Translations under genes and position numbers: made by a program
The notes under the pieces: generated by a model
The model's database searches: none
Told to the model about the DNA's origin: nothing
What the model saw: the letters and a program-made list of their open reading frames with translations, nothing else
Part shown: one piece after another, positions 41,385-54,121 of the stretch
How positions within the stretch are numbered: position 1 is the stretch's first letter
How the letters are laid out: each line of letters starts with the position of its first letter
From: Ecdyonurus torrentis
Taxonomy: Eukaryota > Arthropoda > Insecta > Ephemeroptera > Heptageniidae
Assembly (NCBI GenBank): GCA_949318235.1
Contig: OX439131.1
Coordinates: 8,362,811 to 8,426,810 of the forward strand
Reading direction: 5' to 3'
Length of the DNA: 64,000 nucleotides

Positions 41385-41610
41385 TACTTATGGAGTATAT
41401 TACTGCTGCAGGCTTCATCCATCACAGTTCTTTCCTAAGCTAGCTAAGACAATACTGGCTAATTATTAATGGATTCCACGCTTGATCACGAAACACGCCC
41501 CTTCCTTCGCGCTGCAGTGAGACACAAAACTTGGCCTCATCAGTCTTTGTCTACCTTGGTCCATCCCTCGAGCCCGGTCTAAGCACGATCTCATACCAAT
41601 TGATGAAAGC
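41385..41610. promoter_or_regulatory. complex GC-balanced island, candidate regulatory element
   Basis: About 225 bp free of simple repeats. It contains two CTGCAG palindromes (near 41405 and 41512), AAGCTAGCTAAG and a CCCCTTCC patch. No coding frame or RNA gene is recognised. Inference from composition only. Confidence 0.2.
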
Positions 41611-42779
41611 GTAATAAAATATAAATATCAGTTTTCTTTTGTTCATATAATATGCCAACTCAAATATTGCCAAATTTATTTAATATGCTAATATTTCTTT
41701 TCCTTTATATATTATATAATTTTAATTATATTTTGTAATAAAAAAGTTGAGTAAATTTTTATATATTTTTCATTTTGATTAATGTACTTTTTGTAATCAA
41801 GTGTTATTTTTAAAAATTTAATTTTTTACTTAATTTGATTGTCTAACTTTTGACTAAAATTTATATTCAAATCAAAAAAAGTAATAAAATTAAATAAATA
41901 CTTAAATTTGCTATATATTTAAATCTTTCTTTCCCATGACATCTTGTATAATTTATTGTGTACAATTAAATGTTGAAAAGAAAATATGTTTAAATAAATA
42001 AAGTACGGTACTCATAAAGCATTATTTCATTAAAGTAAAACAACATTAATTTGATATGAATAGAGTGGAATAAGGGTAATATGGGTTAATTAAATGTATG
42101 TTACAATAGAAAAGAAGGGGAGTAAAATTGAAAATGAGGGTAAAATTGTCTAATGTTTCAATTCTATCACGTCCCTCCTCTCTAAATTGAAACATAACCT
42201 TGTGCTCGCATGCGTCCTGCCAATTTTATATTGTATATACCTAGGGGTTGGTTTGGTTAGTGCGTGTGAATGTGTGTGGGTGCAAAGTATTCGCAATCAG
42301 CCTACATCATGCCTTATTCTCACACTTCAAACAATAAGACATCAATAGAACAATTTACAAAACAAGATTTATGCAAGTTTTTAATAATAATAATAACAAA
42401 AAAAACGCGAGTTATACATTTTTGCCATGCACGCAACTTAAGATGTTATACCGGCTTTTTTTTTTTTTTTTTTTTCCTTTCTATGAGCTATACATTTTAT
42501 TCGTTTTTTTTTTTTTTTTTAACACATAATATTCACGATATGCCATATATCCTGCTGGGCGGAATAATGAACATCAAACACCGGTTTATTTGCTAGAAAT
42601 ATTACGCTTTTATACTTCATCATTATATTACACTTTTTTTTTTAAATGGTAACAGTTATTTAACAATTTTTATTTAAAACAGTGATAACAAAAATTTGTC
42701 AAATTTCATATTATTATTATTTTTATTTATTACGTGCCGACGTGAAATAAAATATAAAATTAGCAGATTTTGAGAGTGT

Positions 42780-42925
42780 AACTGCGACAATGTTTCTCAC
42801 CGGTGCAATCTATGCCTCACACCTGTATATATCGCGCTGCCGTGCCTGCTGATATCTGGCTCGCTCCCAGACACGACAAACAGGCTAACTTAACCGGAAC
42901 CAAGAATTACACGCCCTGCCACCTC
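42780..42925. promoter_or_regulatory. GC-balanced island, candidate regulatory element
   Basis: About 145 bp with CACCGG, CACACCTG and several CpGs. An open plus-strand frame has no recognisable protein signature. Inference only. Confidence 0.17.
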
Positions 42926-43441
42926 GAATTAACTTACAATTATTTTACACTCACACTATCTTACCTGCCTTATATTAAATTATAAAAATGACATATAAAA
43001 TAAAATATTAGTACATGAGATATTATACTTTTCAACATTTATTTTTTATTTTTTAGTCTTTTAATAAGATTTTCAACACTGTAATGAGATACACTAGCAC
43101 GTTAATTAAGAGATTTTTTTAAGAGAAAATATCTTTAAATAAAAAAATAAAATAAAAAAAGAAGCTTTGATTAAGTTGTGTATGACCAAGAGAATTTTGA
43201 TTGCTGAAAGCATAACCACGAAATTTTTACTTCGTCACATCAAAAACCCAAGTATACCACCTCCCTTTCCTCCCTCTCAGCGTTGATGGCTTCATGCATC
43301 CATCTTATAACCACCCACCCCCGCAAAGCTGCGGCTATTCCGGGATCACATACAACGTGCAGCTCTATATACTTCGCCCTGTTCTATCAATTAAATCTGA
43401 GGCAAATAGAAAACACGTGGCGCCATTCACATTTTATTGAG

Positions 43442-43443
<2 letters not shown>

Positions 43444-43531
<88 letters not shown>
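43444..43531. repeat. (TC)n microsatellite, about 88 bp
   Basis: Perfect TC tract on the plus strand following a GC-balanced stretch (43190-43440). Confidence 0.97.
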
Positions 43532-43534
<3 letters not shown>

Positions 43535-43640
43535 GATTAAATTTAGTATGAAGTCATGTCATAGAGTTATACATATATAAGAAGACGATGACGGTTTGAA
43601 CTATATGTATTACTAAAGCACATAAACTATACTTAAAGTT

Positions 43641-43642
<2 letters not shown>

Positions 43643-43690
<48 letters not shown>
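43643..43690. repeat. (TC)n microsatellite
   Basis: Perfect TC tract of about 48 bp, about 110 bp after the previous one and in the same orientation. Confidence 0.96.
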
Positions 43691-43694
<4 letters not shown>

Positions 43695-43955
43695 TATGCA
43701 ACGTTCAGACGTGATGTGTATAGTACTTGAGGCCAAAATGTATATTATGTACGTGCATTTGAAGTATATTGTAAGCATCATCAGAGCTATTTAGTTGTGC
43801 AACATAAAGCAGTAAAATATGGTATGTGGGGACAATTATTATACTTAAGAAAATATGAATCATAATATTTTACTTAGTGTTTTTGTCATGAAATTTATGT
43901 CACTTATGAAGACATTTTATAGTTTAAATACAAAACGGACAACTTTATAATATTT

Positions 43956-43961
<6 letters not shown>

Positions 43962-43989
<28 letters not shown>
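43962..43989. repeat. poly(A), 28 bp
   Basis: A homopolymer in AT-rich DNA. Confidence 0.94.
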
Positions 43990-44706
43990 TGAAGTTTTAC
44001 ACAGTAGTTTTGAAATACTTGCAAATTAAATAAAAGTAATGTTAATATGGGTTGCAAGAAAAATAATACAACTGTTATTTATAACGTGTTAGTATAATAT
44101 GTAAAACTCTCCGAGAAAATATAGCAAGCAGCAGGGATTATTTATTGAGTCATTTTAACATTAATTATACAAGACAATTTTCAAAGCAAATTACTTTACA
44201 GAAACAATCATATATAATATAATAATTGTAATTTAATCACAAAACATATGCACTAAAGCTGTTTCTGAATTGTTACATTTGGTTCTTTTTGACATAACAT
44301 ATTATACCGCGCTTTATTTTTGCGGAACTTGGGGTCAGCATTAGGTCAGATCTTCCCTTAGTATGTGCATCATTTGGTGGCGTGTGCCATCCTCTCTCTC
44401 TCTCTCTTCCCCTCCGTGTGTCACACCCGCACCGCACGAGTGCATGCAGCAAGCGAGAGAAACAGTGAGCAATAACATTGGAGTGTAACAAGGCGATGAG
44501 CGTGTGCCTCTTCATTAGGGTTAATTTTAACTTTTCAAGAAGAAGCTACTTTATATACCCTCTCTTATACTTCACTCAATAGCATATTTCTTTTTTCAAA
44601 TATTTGACACCCCCTTCAAATTTCTTATATATATATAAATATTTTTGTTCTCTTTACGTTTAAATGAAAAGACTTCCTACTTGAACCACTCCTAAAAGTA
44701 ATTTCA

Positions 44707-44812
<106 letters not shown>

Positions 44813-45065
44813 AATTTAAAATATCGATGTGGTTATTGTTATATTTATATAAGTCAAACACACCTTATATACAATTTAGTATAGAGCAAAATGCCAATCA
44901 TCATCAACATGGGCAGAAATAAAATTTCATAAAGGTTGTATACTCTTGTTATTATATTGATATCACGTGATCACATCGTAAAACTTAGCTTGCATTAAAA
45001 TTAATGGATGTTTAGATGTTGAATATCAAAGAGATCGGCAGCTAGTTTAACTCACTCTAGGTCTG

Positions 45066-45088
45066 CTCGCCTGCCTGCCTGCTTGCCT
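45066..45088. repeat. (GCCT)n-like short tandem repeat
   Basis: About five tetranucleotide units (GCCT with one GCTT) on the plus strand. Confidence 0.85.
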
Positions 45089-45387
45089 GATACACTCTTA
45101 CAGCCAACCACAACTTACAATAACAACTAAATATACATAATACATCAACTATTTGTACCACAAGATTTCGTATATAGTATAGAAAAAAAAGAAGAAGAAG
45201 AAATAATGTATAATTTTTGTTTACTATATATTCACATTCTCCACCCCCCCCCCCCTTCTTTTTTATTTAAGAGTTAGAAAAAATTTAACGATTCGGAAGC
45301 TTTTAAATGTTTATATGATGAAGCTGGATATAAATTCTCATTTATTTATGTTATACATCTCTTATTGAATGAAATTAACCATTTTAC

Positions 45388-45390
<3 letters not shown>

Positions 45391-45460
<70 letters not shown>
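45391..45460. repeat. (GA)n microsatellite, 70 bp
   Basis: Perfect GA tract on the plus strand. Confidence 0.97.
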
Positions 45461-45462
<2 letters not shown>

Positions 45463-46143
45463 CACAACAGAAGACTATAATATGCATATTTAAATGAATG
45501 TTAATATTTAAAAAAAAAATCAGCATTTTAAATGTAAACAAAGTACAGATGATGAGCATATTATTGTATTAAAGACAACGCCCTCCACTCATATACATTA
45601 GAGGAAGACTGATACTTTTGCTACTTGATGTGAAAAAGATCGAGTGTATCGGGTGCGCGGATGAACGTAAAGATGAAGATTTTTTTAAGTCTTTTATACG
45701 CCGCGCCCGACGTGCTGACTTCAAACGAATGTCCCTCTGATCCCGGCCAAATATTTACTCGCTTGCTGAGCGTAACAACTGTCAAGACTCGCTGATGTCT
45801 CGCATATGCGATACACATACATATACACATCATACTCTCACTCTCTTTCTCTATAGTATAAGAAACACGCGTCCAAATTAATTCGTCCTCATTAAACTTA
45901 ATTCTAACATCCATGTACTCTCTAAGAAGCTTTAAAAATAAAAATAAAACTGATTTTTTTTATTTAGTTAAAGCAAGTCATATCAATGTCAAATTTGAAG
46001 TAAAAAAATGCTCTTGTGTTCATCCTGCGAGTATAGGCAATTTGTGTTACACCGGGGACCAACTGGTTTCATAACTTGCAGGGTTTTTTAGTTTCTATTT
46101 ATTTTTTTATTTAAAAATTGTTTAAAATTGTTTCTTTGTGTCT

Positions 46144-46146
<3 letters not shown>

Positions 46147-46174
<28 letters not shown>
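46147..46174. repeat. poly(T), 28 bp
   Basis: T homopolymer just left of a small complex island (46190-46350) that carries an inverted CCAAT box (GATTGG near 46268). Confidence 0.93.
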
Positions 46175-47444
46175 GTTATTTTTTCTCCAATGGAGGATAC
46201 ATTGAACGTAATGATCAATGTTTTGTAATCAGAGGTAGGCGGAGTTATCTGTAATGCGTATCCATGCGATTGGTGCAGTCACGCTTGCGTATTTGAGTCG
46301 CGGTTCTATTATTTTTGCCCCTCCTTTCATTGTATGCGATCTGCATAATAAATGCATTCAAATATAATATTAATACAGTTTACTTTAAAAAAAAAATTAT
46401 ATAAAAAAAAAATAAAAAAAAAAAATACAACACTATTCAACAAAATGTTTATATTATTTTGGATAAAGAACTTCAATATAATCTTGATAGTAAAATTTTC
46501 CTTTTCTTTTTATATTGTATATAAATAAAGGCCACGGTAAAGGCTTATAGAAAAAAAAAGAAGATAAAAATAATAATAGTGCAGCATTGCACGTGTTTCT
46601 TAGTGTGTATGTAAATGTCGCGATTGACGTGTGATTATGCGCAGTGATAACATGCGGGTAGCACTGCCATGGACAGTATAATATACATACTATAGTATAT
46701 TATATATAGTATATATACATATATACATACCCCACATTCACACTACATATACACCCACCCACCCACGCTGCGCTTTAGCCTGCTGCGATCATATCGCCAT
46801 TCAAATGCAGTTCCCACGGACCCACATAAATGTCCACTGCTCTTTTCATCAGTGACCCTAAGAGTGACCCTTGTCCTTCACCAAGCGTCCATCTCTCTAT
46901 ATAACGATAAAATCTATTTCATTATTGCATAATATTATACGCATCATGAAATATTAATTTTTATTTTTCAAAAGAAATAATTTTTATTTATGATTATAAC
47001 ACAAAATGTATTATTTTCTCAGAAAGTTATCTTTTAATGTATAACCAGTATAACGTATATACAGTATAAACTATAAATATATGGGCCATACAAACAACCC
47101 ATGCAACAAACATTTTTACTGCACACATTAAAATAATCAACATCTATTTATATTATAAATACTTAATAATTATACTTCATTATATGTTTATATAAGATAA
47201 AAAAATTGAAAGAAAAAAAGTTTATAAGTTGATAACATTGGAAAAGAAATATTAATTTTTTTAATTGTCATGCCAAAAGAAAATGATTCATTATAATTTA
47301 TATAAGTAATCATTTTTCAAATTATTTTTAACATAATCACTTTTTTTTTGTCGTAAAAAAGCAAAATGATTATTAATGTAAAAAAAACACTTGAAAACTT
47401 GTTTATTTTATTAATAAAAATATAAAAAATAACAAAAAGTAACA

Positions 47445-47448
<4 letters not shown>

Positions 47449-47478
<30 letters not shown>
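47449..47478. repeat. (GA)n microsatellite
   Basis: Perfect GA tract of 30 bp. Confidence 0.95.
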
Positions 47479-47480
<2 letters not shown>

Positions 47481-47699
47481 AGAGTGATGCAAATCCTATT
47501 TGCCAAAGTTAGTGAGCATTTTTTTTAATGTTCTACAATAAAGTCAGGAGAAAAAATATATATATATATAAAGTGACTTATAGAATATAATATACACATT
47601 ATAATATAGTTATGAATATATAATATTTTTATATCATACAATAGGTTTTGCTATATATGTTAAATTAAAGTTTTTTTAATACATAATATATAGAAAGAG

Positions 47700-47920
47700 T
47701 TGCGTGGCTGCAGCTAAACATCTTTGTATCCCACGCCGCGACTGTAGCGGGCCACGCGGTAAGGTAAGGCACGGCCGCTTGCTTACATTAATATGCAAAG
47801 CCAATTACATTTACACCTGTGGCGGGCGGGCGGGCGGGCAGGCGGCAAAACTCAACATATTATACAGAACTCACTGATCTGTGAGCTCGCCGGCCTAAAC
47901 TTCATCCACTTGGTGATAAA
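47700..47920. promoter_or_regulatory. GC-rich island with octamer-like, homeodomain and E-box motifs
   Basis: About 220 bp, one of the most GC-rich non-coding stretches in the window. It starts with CpG-dense sequence, then has ATGCAAAG (47793-47800, POU octamer-like), CCAATTA (47801-47807) and CACCTG (47814-47819). A (GGGC)n run (47821-47845) and CCACTTGGTG (47907-47916) follow. This motif cluster, about 50 bp from a long TA tract, is a good enhancer candidate for retn. Function is inference. Confidence 0.35.
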
Positions 47921-47966
47921 TTAAAAATATTTATACGACACAAATAACATTCTCTTGTTATATTAT

Positions 47967-48070
<104 letters not shown>

Positions 48071-49427
48071 CCTATCAATAGCCAATATTATATTAATTTA
48101 ATATACATCATGCACATATATAGATGGTTATAAACTTTTAAATCAGTTTCCTTATATACTTGAGGCGTAAATATAAAATATATACCATAATGTATAGTGG
48201 ATATAACTAATTTTTATTGTTATGAGAGAAAGAACATTTACATATTAAAAGTTGATCATAAATTTTATTTTTTTCTCCTTCTTTAGACATGACCTTATAA
48301 TTGTTTGCAAAATCTTAAATTTTTTTTTATCTTATAATATATAGATTTATATTTACTTCTTTGGTGGTAAAATTATATATTAATAAATATATTCTGTTGA
48401 TTTGGATTCTATTTTTATTATGAGTATGTATTTTTCATTAATTATTGTGGATTAATAAATTATTACGACAGATTTATATAATGTAACTCTCCCACAGTAT
48501 CAATTTAATTTTGTTTTTAATTTAATTTTCCTGTTTTATACAGGATATACAAAGTCGTAAATATAGTAAGAGTATCTCATCAAGGCACACCCCCTCCCTC
48601 ACGGTGATCTGGCGTTGATTATCACCCCCACCCCTTTCTCTTTCCTGTATATTCCTCCCCTGGAGCAAACCTAAATGAATCTGCTGTCACTCGAAGATAA
48701 ATCACCCCCCGAAAAATAAACATGTGAGCACCAGACATTCCATAAGAGGGTGATACAAATAGGGGGTGAGAATAGGAGGTAAAATTCAAGAAGCATTTTT
48801 TTTTTGCCATCTGGAAATAAAAATATAAGCAAAAAAGGGGATCATCAAATTGAATTTATATAAACTAAAAAAAAAAAAAAAAAAAAAGTTTCTTTACAGC
48901 TTGAGAATTTTTTTAAATAATTATAAAAAAATGTTCTATACTATAAAAAAATATATATGTACAATACAAATATATAAATTGTAATCTTTAAATTAAATCA
49001 ATGTATACATTATAAATAACCAACGCAAGCTTATAAAAATCAATAAAAGACAATGATGTCATCAAATATTACGATTTTTTTTGAATTGAACAATACCAGA
49101 TATTATTATTATTATATTATTCTTATTATTATTGCTATTTGACAGAGAACAATGGTCGATCCAATGCGGAATGATCGTATTTATATAAACGTGATATGCT
49201 CATGTGCATGAAATTCCGTCAAGTCACTGTGATGTCGATCGTTATGGTACTTTGTGGTGGTTCTGATTGGCCCTCCTGTAGAGAGGAAAACTTTTCTATA
49301 TAGACAAGCTTATTATCGTCATGTCACATCGAAACATTCGTATTTATTTAAAGTACCTCGTCAGGAAATCAAAATTTCCCATGAACATCGATAAATTGCT
49401 TATAATAATAATTTTATATATACACAG

Positions 49428-49458
<31 letters not shown>

Positions 49459-50696
49459 ACATTTGGAAACTTCAAATTCATGAGCAATCAATATGAAATG
49501 AACATCCGAAAGTATTTGCGCTCGATGACTTCCTTTTAGAAACTACAAAATACGCTTAAAAACTTAACTCATTAATGCCCCCTTTTTTACTCATTGTGTA
49601 AAGCAATAAAAAAAAAGTATTTATACGAAGGGTTTTTGATTCTATAAAAAAAATGTATATGATATTATTATAGATGGTTGAAAATATAAATTAAATAGCT
49701 TGCATGCTTATCACAAAGCATGTAATAGGGTGGCTGCGTATAGGATATTGTGTAAGATGGGGTAGGTCCGGGTGTGTACGATGGTTTGGTTGCCACAACC
49801 TTCCTCAACACAAGAGTAAACATTGCAAGCATGGAGTGTGGGCGTCTGTATGCACCAGTCTGCACGGTGCATGCGTGCATGTCTGTTGTTTCCCCGTCCC
49901 TCGACACGAGATGTGCAAGCTATTTTTGAAACAACACCCTTCTGCACTTTAAATCTTTCAAAAATTTTAAATTCCAATAATATAAAAAGTTTTTCTCTCT
50001 ATTATAAATATAACAGACAAGTAAAATTAATGAACTAGTTAAAGTGCATTTATTACATTTTACAAAAGAGTAATATGAAAAAAAGAGGCAAAATGCTTTC
50101 CAAATGTTAATACTTTTACAGAGATAGTAATCAATTAAAATTTGGAAGGATTTTAAACTACGTATTTTTCTTAATATAAGTGTATATTTATTTTAGTTTA
50201 AAATTAGGGTGGAAGTAAAGTAAAATAGATTCGAATATTGTACCAAAGATGATTGAAACAAAAGATGTTTCTTATCCATGGTAATTAAGGGCTGACACTA
50301 ATAATCGGTAATAAGAACCGCTTTGCCTTTGCTCTCGCGTGGCTCCCAAATACAAACAACCTTTGATCACAGGGTATAATATATATAATAATAAAAACAC
50401 CTGAGAAAATTATATCCTTTTGTTATTTTTTTGTCTATAATTATTGATCAATTGATTACTATATTATTATAATATAGCTGTAGTAAAAAATAGTAATATA
50501 ATATATATTATATTTTTTTCATAACTTATTATTAAAAACATACAAAAGTAATTTAGGAAAATTAGATCAAAATTTGCATGATAAAACTAAATTACATAAA
50601 AATTATGTATTTTAGAATAAATTTTAATTTCATATTTTTTTAAGTCTGGGAATAATATGTTATATATTAAAAAAATGAATATTATATGTATGTATG

Positions 50697-50796
<100 letters not shown>

Positions 50797-51069
50797 AAAA
50801 GATCATGAATGGATTAAATCACAATTATTGTCACGCAATGAAAATAAATACCAAATTATTTTATATGAAATTTCAAGGATTTTACTTTAAAAAAAAACAC
50901 AAAAATATAAATAAATTTTATATAATAAATGTATTATATATTTAAGTACAATTGACAAAAACCGCATGTCCTTTTGTAGACTAGAGGGCAGATATAGACT
51001 AAATAATTAGCAGTGGTGGCGTGTTGGAGCAAACATGGCAGCTATATCATCCCTCCCTCCCCCACCTTG

Positions 51070-51073
<4 letters not shown>

Positions 51074-51143
<70 letters not shown>
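51074..51143. repeat. (TC)n microsatellite, 70 bp
   Basis: Perfect TC tract on the plus strand, flanked by complex sequence (51010-51070 and 51144-51200), about 900 bp from the exon at 52074. Confidence 0.97.
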
Positions 51144-51146
<3 letters not shown>

Positions 51147-52073
51147 TTCCCGGTGATGAAGAAAGATCAAAGATATAAAAATGCCGCAATCAAACTTGAA
51201 ACGTGTCATATACATTAAAAATTAAAATATAATATTTGATCGACATGTGATTATAATTGAACTTATGACCTATTGATATCTTATATTTATTGACCGTTAT
51301 TTAAATAATAATAATAATAATATGTTGTGTGTCGTGAGACGGAAATTTACATATTTACATATAAATATGTATAAAAGAAATTAAGTATATTTAAAATAAT
51401 TTGTATGAATGATATCCGATTAAATATGAAGGAAATTTTACATTATTATATTTTCTTCTTCTTCTTCTCCTTCTTTATTATTATTATTTAATAATTTTAA
51501 TATAAATTTTTTTTTAGATAAATTCTAAGAATTCTTATTACGAATTAAAATAAAAAAGATTTTTATATTTATACAATTAATAATTTCGTGATATAAAATA
51601 AGATTCGTGCTTCAATTAAAATAATTGTTGTCATTATAAAGTAGAATTTCATTTCAGACATTAAAAAAACACATAAAAAGTCTTATTTGAAATAATCTAT
51701 CTCTCTTACTTCAACTATAAACAAAACAATAGATAGCATGAAATTAATTTTTGGTAACCATATTGGCTGATATTGAGTCACATAGTCCACAATACTTTTA
51801 TTTTATGTATTTTTATAAAATACACAAAATTGAGCAAACTCACAGACCTATTATACAAAACTATACAGTCAAATGTTGAGCTAATACGTCTGGAAATTTA
51901 CATGTATCATCGCACGCAAGCGCGCTCAAGTACGTAAAATGTCATAAATTTTGTTCTATCTTATGATAATTAATTAAAAAGTGCTTTGCTAGGCCGGCCA
52001 GCAGAACGTGTTATAATTACACACGACATAAAGAGATAAGAAAAGAAGTGGAACTAGTACTTGCCTGACGCAC

Positions 52074-52508
52074 CTGTTTGAACTGCTCCTCGAAGCTCCA
52101 CGTCTGTTGGGACGAGGACGAGGATTCTGATGAGTGTGACGAGGCGGAAGAAATGGAGTTCTGTAATGCAGCAGTGGCAGGAAATGCCGCTGCAGCCGCA
52201 GCCAGGGCGGCGGCATGGTGCTGACTAGTAGGAGTGTCACCTCCCGCGCCAGGGTGCGAGAATGGAGGCATGGGTACCGGTGGAGGTACCATGGAGGCTG
52301 CGGCTAATGATAGCATGGGATCTCGTGGTCTGGGAGCTATCAGAGATGGAGGAGGTGGTGATGTGATGTGGTGGGCAGCGGCGAGCTCCAAGTGACGAGC
52401 CTGCAGTTCCTTGTGTGCCTTGATCTCGCGCTCTATCAGTTCCCGCTCCTCGCGCTCCTGCTCAACACGGATCATACCCGCTGTCATTGCGTGCATCTCT
52501 CTTTCTCT
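52074..52508 (-). CDS. retn: dead ringer/retained, N-terminal exon (coiled region, Pro/Ala/Ser-rich, ARID lead-in)
   Basis: Internal exon of about 145 codons. In order it encodes a charged helical segment (MHAMTAGMIRVEQEREERE, then LIEREIKAHKELQARHLELA), a Pro-rich stretch (SPPPPSLIAPRPRDP), an Ala-rich stretch with six consecutive Ala, a Ser-rich stretch (SSHSSESSSSSQQ) and WSFEEQFKQ. The last segment is the conserved lead into the ARID3 domain and continues in frame into LYELSDD of the next exon. The donor is CAG-GTGCGT (exon end 52074). The acceptor is uncertain. The phase-0 options are AG before AGAGAAAGAGAG (start 52508, adding RERE) or AG directly before ATG (start 52496). The first AG (TTTAG, start 52512) would be out of phase with the upstream exon. 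Gene identity comes from the ARID junction; the low-complexity middle is weakly informative. Confidence 0.88.
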
Positions 52509-53700
52509 CTTCCTAAATCAAATTAACCGAGCTACAAGCGAGTGCGAGCCCCAGAGACTGCCACCTACGTGCCACCAAACCTTACACAGTGTCTTTCAAT
52601 CTACCCCCTCCTCACAAGCAACATACATACATACGAGAATAACAACAACTTTACACTTTTTTTTTTCATGTTTTTTTTTTATCTCATTTGCAATTGAACA
52701 CATGAAACATAGAAATATATAATTTTTTTAACCTTCTTTTTTTCCAAAAATATTATCAACATTTTAAAGTGTTTTTTTCAAACGCTTGGAACACTAATTC
52801 ATGCATATTACCTGTCATTATAAACGCAAGAATACAAGAGGGGGAATAAGTACATGACAATAACATTAATTTTTTTGAGGGGAGAAGAAATAAAAAAAAT
52901 GCAGTACACATACCAAATTTGACAGTAAAAAATATTAAAATAAATAAAATTACATTACATGCCAAAAAATATCTTGTTTTCCTTTTTTTTTTCTCTCTCT
53001 CTCTCTCTCTTTATTTATTATTATTGATAAAATATTATTTATTAATATGCGGGTCAATTACCTAGTATTTTTATTGCAATTTAAGCAACATTTTGGCTTC
53101 TCCCTCCACGTTTACTTCTTTTCCCCTCCCTCCTTAACCTGACTACATCAAATGTTGCATAATCATCGAATTTTATTACACATAATCGGGCAGAATGGTT
53201 GTGTAATAAAAATAAACATGTTTTTCTGTTTAGAAGAGCAGTGAATTATAAAATTTGATAAGTTAAGACAGTGTATTATTTAATGCACAATATATTCGAG
53301 GTCCACTGTGTATCAAAATGAAAAATAAGCTTTTTGAGAAAGGGTGGGAGGTATATGCTCCGGTTATTCGGTCGTAAAATTGCACGCCTTGTACTTCAAG
53401 TCATTAATTACGGACAGTAAAGCGAGTTATGCCGTGATATCCCCTCCCTCCCTCTCAGACTTCCCCTTCTCTCAATATTTTATTCTCTGAAGTCTATTTG
53501 TAATTAAAAATTACTTCATAAAAAATTTGCCAAAAAAAAAAAAAAAAAATGATTTGATTGGACAGAGCCTTAAGTAAAATAAATATTTTTCATTACAAAA
53601 GTTATACTAAAACAACAAAAATTTATAATATAAATGACGAAGAAGTCAAGTCACCACAAGCAAACACATTTTTCTAAAGGTCATCAGCTTTCGCGAGACG

Positions 53701-53704
<4 letters not shown>

Positions 53705-53743
<39 letters not shown>
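53705..53743. repeat. (TA)n microsatellite
   Basis: TA alternation of about 39 bp between two CpG-containing patches (53687-53700 and 53750-53802). Confidence 0.95.
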
Positions 53744-53744
<1 letters not shown>

Positions 53745-54047
53745 CAATCATCGCCGCGAAATAATTGCTTTACAGCATATATCGTTGAAATAACCGCGCG
53801 AGTGCTTTAATTTCCTCATTTCGTCCTGGCCTGAGGAATATAAAACCTTCTTATAACGCGTTGTAGCCGCATAGGTAAAGCAAGTGATGCTATAGCAGAC
53901 TCCACAAGGCATGCAATCGTCTTATTAAATAAATAAGACACGGCGAAGCGGGGGGAGGGTGACCAGACACGCACGTTGCTACTGAGATCACTTTTATTGG
54001 CGTGCCATCGCCAGTAATTGTGCCATTCTTTTTCAAATGGATATTTT

Positions 54048-54050
<3 letters not shown>

Positions 54051-54118
<68 letters not shown>
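54051..54118. repeat. (GA)n microsatellite, 68 bp
   Basis: Perfect GA tract on the plus strand in the middle of a GC-balanced stretch (53750-54240) between the two N-terminal retn exons. Confidence 0.97.

Positions 54119-54121
<3 letters not shown>

Noticed and set aside
45621..45914. 97-codon minus-strand frame in a GC-balanced stretch
   Set aside because: No recognisable domain, no convincing splice sites, and the composition is explained by the islet itself.
47700..47780. tRNA-like GC-rich segment
   Set aside because: No A or B box pattern and no cloverleaf; no tRNA was found anywhere in the window.
49668..49977. Overlapping open frames on both strands near 49.7-50.0 kb
   Set aside because: Several overlapping frames on both strands point to a GC-balanced, stop-poor stretch and not to a gene; no motif was recognised.
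52411..52722. Plus-strand frame opposite the retn exon
   Set aside because: Antisense shadow of the retn coding exon.
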